From Hormiphora californensis (lineage: Eukaryota > Ctenophora > Tentaculata > Cydippida > Pleurobrachiidae): DNA of 64,000 nucleotides. Within the stretch, counting starts at the first letter, position 1; each line of letters begins with the position of its first letter. Made by a program: the position numbers and the translations under genes. The notes under the pieces were generated by a model, which was given only the letters and a program-made list of their open reading frames with translations, searched no databases and was not told where the DNA came from. Below, piece after piece: positions 57,826-64,000 of the stretch. The DNA is taken from positions 3,989,078 to 4,053,077 of the forward strand of contig CM035351.1 in assembly GCA_020137815.1 (NCBI GenBank). The letters are read 5' to 3'.

Positions 57826-60800
57826 ATGGCTATCCGGGGGCCTGCGGGTATCACCATTTCCAACACAGGCATCTTCATCCTGTGCTTGTGTGGCCTCTTC
57901 CTTTTCGTGTACACTTTCAGGTATGATAATTGTGTGTTAATTAGGGTTAATTAATCAGTCATTAATTATTGATTATCAGTGATTATGCTAATTGTTTGAT
58001 TATGCAACTTCTATGCTTTCTCCAACGACCAACAACCCCCTCTCTATAGGGGTTCCTTGACATCAGAAACAGGTCCTATCTACGGCTCCAAGTATGACCG
58101 ATCATTACCGAATATCAGAGGTCCTATCAGCCGCCATCTACCTGTCGGAGAAGGCCGGGCACAAAGTAAAGGCCATCAGAGAACAGGGTAGGTGATGTTC
58201 TAACATCTTTTAACATGTTCTAACATGTTCTTACTTGTGTTAAATAACATGTTCTAAAATGTTCTAACACGATTCGGTTTAATGAACCACCCCTCCGAGC
58301 ACTACCTAATATTTGGAGAGAAATAACACCCCCCCCCCCGCCATTAGACGATCTAGACGAGCAGAGCAAGGGTGAAACTAAAGAGGGAGTGAATGATCCC
58401 ATAACAAACGGGGATCTTGAGTCTCACCGGATCCTGGTAAAGGGCTTCAAGAAGGGGTTCCCTGCCCTACACATTGTTAGTGAGGAGCACGAGGAGGAGA
58501 GCACCGAGGGTATCATACCTCCCTCCATGAAACATCCTGAAGTACTGAGTCTGGGAGGGGACGATCCTAAGGTAAACATGATTTGAATATCTGCCCACTT
58601 TATTTTTACTCTTCCTCCAATTCTGGGGGATAAGTACCATCAACTTCCCCGGCTAGTTCTACCCTTTCCCTCTCCGCGTGGTAGATGAGCTACCCCGCTT
58701 GGAACAGCCCCTTCCTTCCCCGCTAATTCTACCCCCCTCCCTCCCCGGCAATTCTAACTTCACCCCCCCCCCATTTCCAGTTCCCTGCAGAGGATATCAC
58801 CGTCTGGATAGATCCTCTGGATGCGACTAAAGAGTATACAGAGAAGCTAACCGAGTATGTGACGGTGATGGCGTGTATAGCTGTCAATGGTATTCCTGTA
58901 GCTGGTGTGATCAGGAAACCATTCGATGACAAAACATACTGGGGCTGGGTAAGTGATATAGAACATAGGATACTATAGTTAGACATTTCCGAATAGTTTT
59001 AGAGTTTTAGCACTCTTAGAAACAATAATCAATCGCAAAGTCTCAACTTTTTTCGTATTTTCACCATCATTATCTTTATTTTCATGCTCCTCATTACAAC
59101 CAACCTGTTTTCTTGACTCTCCTGTAAACCTCCATCAGCTCCTCTACAGTCTCCACCATCCTGGTCTGACCCCTCTCCAGTATGGGTAGACCCCTTCCAA
59201 TCTGGCCCTTCTCTGCCAGATGCTCCACCACTTTACCCCACTCCTTGTTGTGCTCCCCCTCCTGGAATGTCGCCCTACTACCCACAATCACAAGGGTCTG
59301 CCTGGCACGTGACAATGCAACACACCTCCTCCCCGGGGCCTTCATGAACCCAATATTGTGCCTCTCGTTATCCCGGACTAATGACAAGATGATGACGTCA
59401 CTCTCGTTACCCTGGTAACTGTCCACTGTCCTCACCCTTACACCATCCAGTCCACCCGGGATATCTCTAATAGCAGTCACCTGACCTTGATAACCAGTTA
59501 GAATTGTGATGTTATCTTTCGATATCTGGAGACGGAGGAGTCGCGTTATGGCTGCTACCATCTCCGCTTCCCTCTGGTTGAGGGGAGACATTGCGGCTGT
59601 TTCCCCGTACTGACCTTCCTCCCCTCTACCGCTATCCCACCAGAAGACCCTGTGTTTTAGGGGTTTGAAAGGATGGGAGCAGTTTGATAGGATGGGGGCT
59701 GTACGGAGTCCTGGGTATACATCAAGTACCAGCTCAGCAATCTCTGCGTGCATTCGGAACTGCTCAAGGAGCTTCTTGTAAGGGTATCCCTCCTCGATTA
59801 GTCGGAGCATGAGGCTCTTACAGTTCTTGTCGTAGTCGCCTTGGAACGGGGGCAACTGGAGATGGTCACCTGCATGGAGAGAGAGATATAGTTGGAATCC
59901 CGTGAGAGGGTGTGAGTTGTGGGGGTAGGGTGTCGGGAGGGTTTTTTTTAGTTTTTAAACCCAGAAACGGAAAGTTATACCGATAAGAATTAGGTGGAGA
60001 GTTGAGCGAGGTAGGGCCACTAGTAGATCACGTTCAGCAACTTGACTCGCTTCCTCGCACACAACCGCAACTACACCACACTGCAAAGATTGGGTGTTGT
60101 ATGATGATAATATTTATGAAGGAGCAGTTCTAACGTCAGTTAGGGTGTGTTTATGAAGGAGCTCTTACCTCAGTTAGGGCGTGTTTATGAAGGAGCTCTT
60201 ACCTCAGTTAGGGCGTGTTTATGAAGGAGCTCTTACCTCAGTTAGGGCGTGTTTATGAAGGAGCTCTTACCTCAGTTAGGGCGTGTTTATGAAGGAGCTC
60301 TTACCTCAGTTAGGGCGTGTTTATGAAGGAGCTCTTACCTCAGTTAGGGCATGTTTATGAAGGAGCTCTTACCTCAGTTAGGGCGTGTTTATGAAGGAGC
60401 TCTTACCTCAGTTAGGGCGTGTTTATGAAGGATCTCTTACCTCAGTTAGGGCGTGTTTATGAAGGAGCTCTTACCTCAGTTAGGGCGTGTTTATGAAGGA
60501 GCTCTTACCTCAGTTAGGGCGTGTTTATGAAGGAGCTCTTACCTCAGTTAGGGCGTGTTTATGAAGGATCGCTCCATGGACTGTAGCTGCCACAACGCTA
60601 AACCCCCTCAACTTTTCAGCTAATCTCTTATTCATCCTCACCTCTGCCTCCTCCCCTGCTATATGGTACTTTACATAGTAACTCTCTAGATTGGTTACAG
60701 CCTCCCTAATCTTCATAATGATAGTGGAAAATATCAGCATTAGTCTATCCTCCGGAGCGAGACCCCACAGATTGGTAATCTTATGGGGGTCTTGGCGTGG

Positions 60801-63718
60801 TTGCCATGTATCAGGGAAATCGTCAATAAAGAATACAGTATCCTCATCATCTCCTGGTATACTGTATTGGTTAGACTTGACTGTCTGATTCTCAACTCTT
60901 TCCACATTCCAATCTCTTCTTGATAGACGGGACCTGAAATATTGTGAATGATTTAGTTCTGACTAAAGTGACTAGTCAGAGTTAAATTATTCTAGAATTC
61001 TAGAATTTAAAATAGTAGTTAGTAGTATTAGTGGCATGGTAGTGGTGTCATGAACTAAGAAGGATAGTTTGAGTTTTACCTGCTTTGTTCATCCTCGTTA
61101 TATCTCACACTCTCCTCACTCCCAACTCTCCTCTCTCTTAGCCAATCCTTCAACCCCTTAGCCCACTCCTTCAATCCATCTAGTGGGATAATTTCTCTCA
61201 TTTTTGAAGCAAGATAGGAAGTCTTGAAACCGTGATTTTGTTTGAAATTTATCTTTTGTTCATCTTTAAAAGTGCCCCACAACTCCTCCAAACTCAAACA
61301 CCGGGCTTCGTCAGCTGATTTAAACACCCGCTCAATGTTGGATTTAGCGTTTTCCAAGTTTCCCATTATCTCTTTAAACTTCTTCCCCTTTATTTGGCCA
61401 CTTTTTTGTCTTTCTCTCCCTGGATCACTGAAGGCGACCTCCCTAATCCGGGGATCTGTCTCATCGTAGCCCCGACCCAGTCTAACAACCCTCTCTTTGG
61501 GGATGTCCTAAGGAAAGGGCCAGTTGGAGGCAGTACAGGGGGATGGGGCGTGGGAGGGCCATTATACAACAACTAGTAACTACAACACCAGATATGTGTG
61601 TACAATACCGCAACAATCGGAGTACACGCACACACTTTACTAGAATAAAGCCCCCTCACTTTAGTAATCAGGGAGTGTGCAGTAGTTACATAATCATGAT
61701 AATATATGTGTGATAATATGTGTCCTCACTAATAGTGAGTAACTATTATAATAATGATGGGGTGTGTTACATGTGTTACTATAATGCTGCAAAAGGGTAA
61801 ATATCTTATGACTAACCTCCGCACCCCCGGACTAACCTCTAGTAGCTTGAGAAGGGTTGCATCAAGGACTGTATTCTTGACAGTGATAAAAAGAATGGGA
61901 GGCATTGCCTCCTGGCTGGCTAGGGACTTAACCACACACATAGTTAGGTAACTTTTACCAGTACCTAGGAGGGGTAATAGTTTAGAGCATCTTTCTATAA
62001 AATTATTCAAATTTCAACCCCCTCGCAAGAGATGGAATAGGAAGAGAGATGGTTGCTAGCCATCAATTGCGATTTTTACAAGTACCTGGGGGACCCTGTA
62101 CAACAGCCAGTAGATTCTCCTTACACTCTTTGACCGCCTCCTTCTGACCCTCGTTCAATGGCTTCCCTTCACTCCCCTCCTCTCCCTGACTCTCTACCCC
62201 GGCCCCCCTCATGTAGTGTGGTAGCTTACTCTCTGGCTCCTCGCCTAGCAGCACCTTTTTTAGATCCCCAACTATGTCTTGGTCTAACTTCCTGGATTCT
62301 CTCAGTAGGGCCAGTAGGACATGATTCTGCCCACTGACCAGGGCCAAGACCCGTCTTCTCAGGGTTGTCAAGGCAACCACTACCTCAGGGACCTCTGCTT
62401 TGGTAATTTCTGGGAGCAGGAGCAGTCCGATATTTCCTGAGTTTGGATGAGCCCTGGCCACAGAACACCAATATTGTGTGTCTTTGTCCACATAAAGGCA
62501 GACAATACCGTCCTTAGAAAAGGGATTGGTGCACGGTTGAGGGTCGGCTGCGAGGAATGTTAGTACCGGAGCAATACGGTGCAACATCACTTCTTCATAG
62601 CCCCATCCGATAAACTTGAGATAGTAACAATCTAACTTGGTACTATTGTCACTCTCAATCTGTTCAAATGCATCAAGAAAGGGTCCGTAGAAGAGTCGTT
62701 CAGCTGACTTAATGTGTCTCTCGGTAAGACTGGTTGGCGACGACTCATCAGCCTCGGAATTCGGATCATAAACAAACTTTTGGACTTTCTTTCTCTAGAA
62801 ACAAAGGGTGAAATTAGTAGCAATATCATTGGCAATATAATATATCAAGACGATAACAAACTATTCAACTCACACGAATTACTTGACTTTCTTTCGACAT
62901 AGCTTGGCAGTGTTATGACTATTGTGATCGCACATTACAAGTAGAAAGATAGAACCGTGGTCTTGTTCACGTGAGAGAAGTAATACACTGTCACACACAC
63001 ACAGGTCGGTCACGGTACCTCGAGTAACATGGCGGGAGTCACGCCAGGAAAGGATGAGGGGGGACCACTGAGAGTGATAGTGAGCAGATCTCATGCTGGA
63101 TCTGTCAAGGAAACGGCACAGGCTGCATTTGATGGAAGGGAGGTTACTGTTACACCCGCCGGAGGTAAGTGTGTGTTGAATTGGTTTATCCGAAGAATGG
63201 AAGTAGTGAGAAACGACTTTAGTGTTCTGTGTTGGTTTGTCCGTTGTTTATTGTTGAGAAATGAATTAATAATATGTTATGTTCTAACCCTCCCTTTTTT
63301 TATGTCCTCATCGTTCCTAACTAACCCTCCCTTTACAATATGTAAAGCTAGGCAAGAATGATAATGGTTTGTTATATAGAAACACGACCCTCACAGGATA
63401 GCGTTATAAGTTAAATAACTCCCAGCAGGAGTCATCAATCCCTAACCCCCCTCTATTGTGTTAGGTGCTGGATACAAAGCCATTGAAGTTGTTGAGAACA
63501 AGCAGGATGTGTACGTACACACCACGATCATCAAGAAATGGGATATCTGTGCGGGAGATGCAATCCTCCGAACTCTGGGTGGAAGACAGACGGATCTGAG
63601 GGGAAACGATATTAACTACAGCCACAACCTCGATCCTAAGAACGAACATGGACTAATTGCGACCATGCATGACCATGATGCATACAGAGAGAAATTGCAG
63701 GGGGTCAGTAATTCTTAA
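57826..63718 (+). CDS. BPNT2: Golgi-resident PAP phosphatase (BPNT2/IMPAD1)
   Basis: Six phase-consistent exons (57826-57920, 58093-58187, 58348-58571, 58781-58948, 63005-63164, 63465-63718) give 331 residues, close to the vertebrate protein. It cleaves 3'-phosphoadenosine 5'-phosphate, the by-product of sulfotransferases, in the Golgi lumen. Residues ~10-30 are a membrane anchor ([17 protein letters not shown]). Metal and catalytic motifs: EEH at 109-111, WIDPLDAT at 147-154 and WDICAGDA from 273. VIVSRSHAG and PAGGAGYK match the family. The start of exon 2 uses a weak acceptor (GGCTCCAAG|T), chosen because only it keeps frame. Intron 4 (58949-63004) contains the helicase gene on the other strand. 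Confidence 0.9.
59094..62900 (-). CDS. UPF1-like SF1 helicase, nested in BPNT2 intron
   Basis: Seven phase-consistent exons (62874-62900, 62086-62794, 61837-61964, 61080-61507, 60543-60933, 59981-60080, 59094-59869) give 852 residues. All superfamily 1B helicase motifs occur in order: Walker A GPPGTGKS (split by an intron, ~243-250), VAATVHGA, motif II EEAS at 570-573, GDHLQLPP at 595-602, [28 protein letters not shown] and [15 protein letters not shown]. An RNA- or DNA-dependent ATPase/helicase is expected. I see no zinc-finger or CH domain, so it is not a typical UPF1 or ZNFX1, and the exact orthologue is unclear. The first ATG is only 104 bp from BPNT2 exon 5. A 34-bp minisatellite abuts exon 5. 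Confidence 0.87.
60137..60570. repeat. 34-bp minisatellite built on a splice donor
   Basis: About 13 units of TTAGGGCGTGTTTATGAAGG + AGCTCTTACCTCAG. On minus, each unit contains CTAACTGAG|GTAAGAGC, the exon-5 end and donor of the helicase gene. The unit nearest the exon is at 60543-60570. Confidence 0.93.
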
Positions 63719-64000
63719 AGATAGAGATGCTATGAGTTCGATCATATTTGTCTATTGTGTTTTGTATAGTTTAAGAAAAGAGTTAAGTGCCCTGTTGAAA
63801 ACATTTATTTTATCCCCTTGCCACCGGAATTCTTCGAGTTGGAAATAAATCCACTTTGTTTTTATTTTTAGAAGTTTTATCCTAAAAAAGGTGCATAAAT
63901 GCACTTGCAGTCGGTTCATGTGTTGTACGGTCAGTGATTGTCATGTGTGTAGCGCGCAAAGGAGCTGGTATAGATAAACTACGCAGTGTTATTGCTCACG
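63719..64000. other. 3' region after BPNT2
   Basis: AATAAA at 63844-63849 is a plausible poly(A) signal for BPNT2. No other gene seen up to the window edge. Confidence 0.5.

Noticed and set aside
1-64000. tRNA or rRNA genes
   Set aside because: No cloverleaf with A/B boxes or rRNA-like segment was recognised by eye; a covariance-model scan would be needed to exclude them.

Overview
The window is animal nuclear DNA. Genes are split by short GT-AG introns, there is no operon or ribosome-binding-site structure of bacterial type, and the products are metazoan: an axonemal protein (CFAP65), a class A GPCR, a GRIP-domain golgin, a Golgi PAP phosphatase (BPNT2), pterin enzymes, a carotenoid oxygenase and secreted CAP proteins. 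Compact genes mixed with foldback DNA transposons, minisatellites and a CR1-group retrotransposon suggest a non-bilaterian animal, possibly a sponge. That assignment is inference; no marker in the sequence proves it.

Layout. 0-8 kb: two near-identical CAP genes flank an intronless arylsulfatase, with a duplicated fragment of the sulfatase 3' end and tandem duplicated spacer. 8-14 kb: repeat debris and long perfect hairpins, then a five-exon ornithine-decarboxylase-like gene that seems catalytically dead but keeps the antizyme-binding stretch. 14-16 kb: a two-exon 2OG-Fe(II) oxygenase (minus). 17.4-25 kb: a 32-bp minisatellite of about 50 units, a foldback transposon with a second transposon nested in one arm, a 5'-truncated GPCR and a second foldback element. 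25-27 kb: a carotenoid cleavage oxygenase with a signal peptide (minus). 27.8-41 kb: an (ACTG)n microsatellite and the roughly 21-exon CFAP65 gene (minus), whose introns hold two inverted-repeat transposons. 41-44.9 kb: tandem and dispersed repeats. 44.9-52.3 kb: a dense housekeeping block: a DTW-domain/NSUN6 fusion, DHFR 26 bp downstream, an unknown secreted cysteine-rich protein (minus), a golgin and PTS. 52.5-57.1 kb: an apparently intact two-ORF non-LTR retrotransposon. 57.8-63.7 kb: BPNT2 on plus, with a complete seven-exon SF1 helicase gene on minus lying inside its fourth intron.

Functional links. The fusion protein joins two tRNA-modifying activities (aminocarboxypropylation and m5C). 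DHFR and PTS both act in pterin metabolism and lie within 5 kb. The most interesting items are the DTW-NSUN6 fusion, the dead ODC paralogue (a candidate antizyme inhibitor), the helicase nested in BPNT2 with a minisatellite that copies one of its splice donors, and the recurrence of 3'-splice-site-like sequence directly in front of start codons, which could reflect 5'UTR introns or spliced-leader trans-splicing. Exon boundaries were placed by hand from reading-frame continuity and GT/AG sites. Those given exactly were checked for phase; those marked approximate were not.
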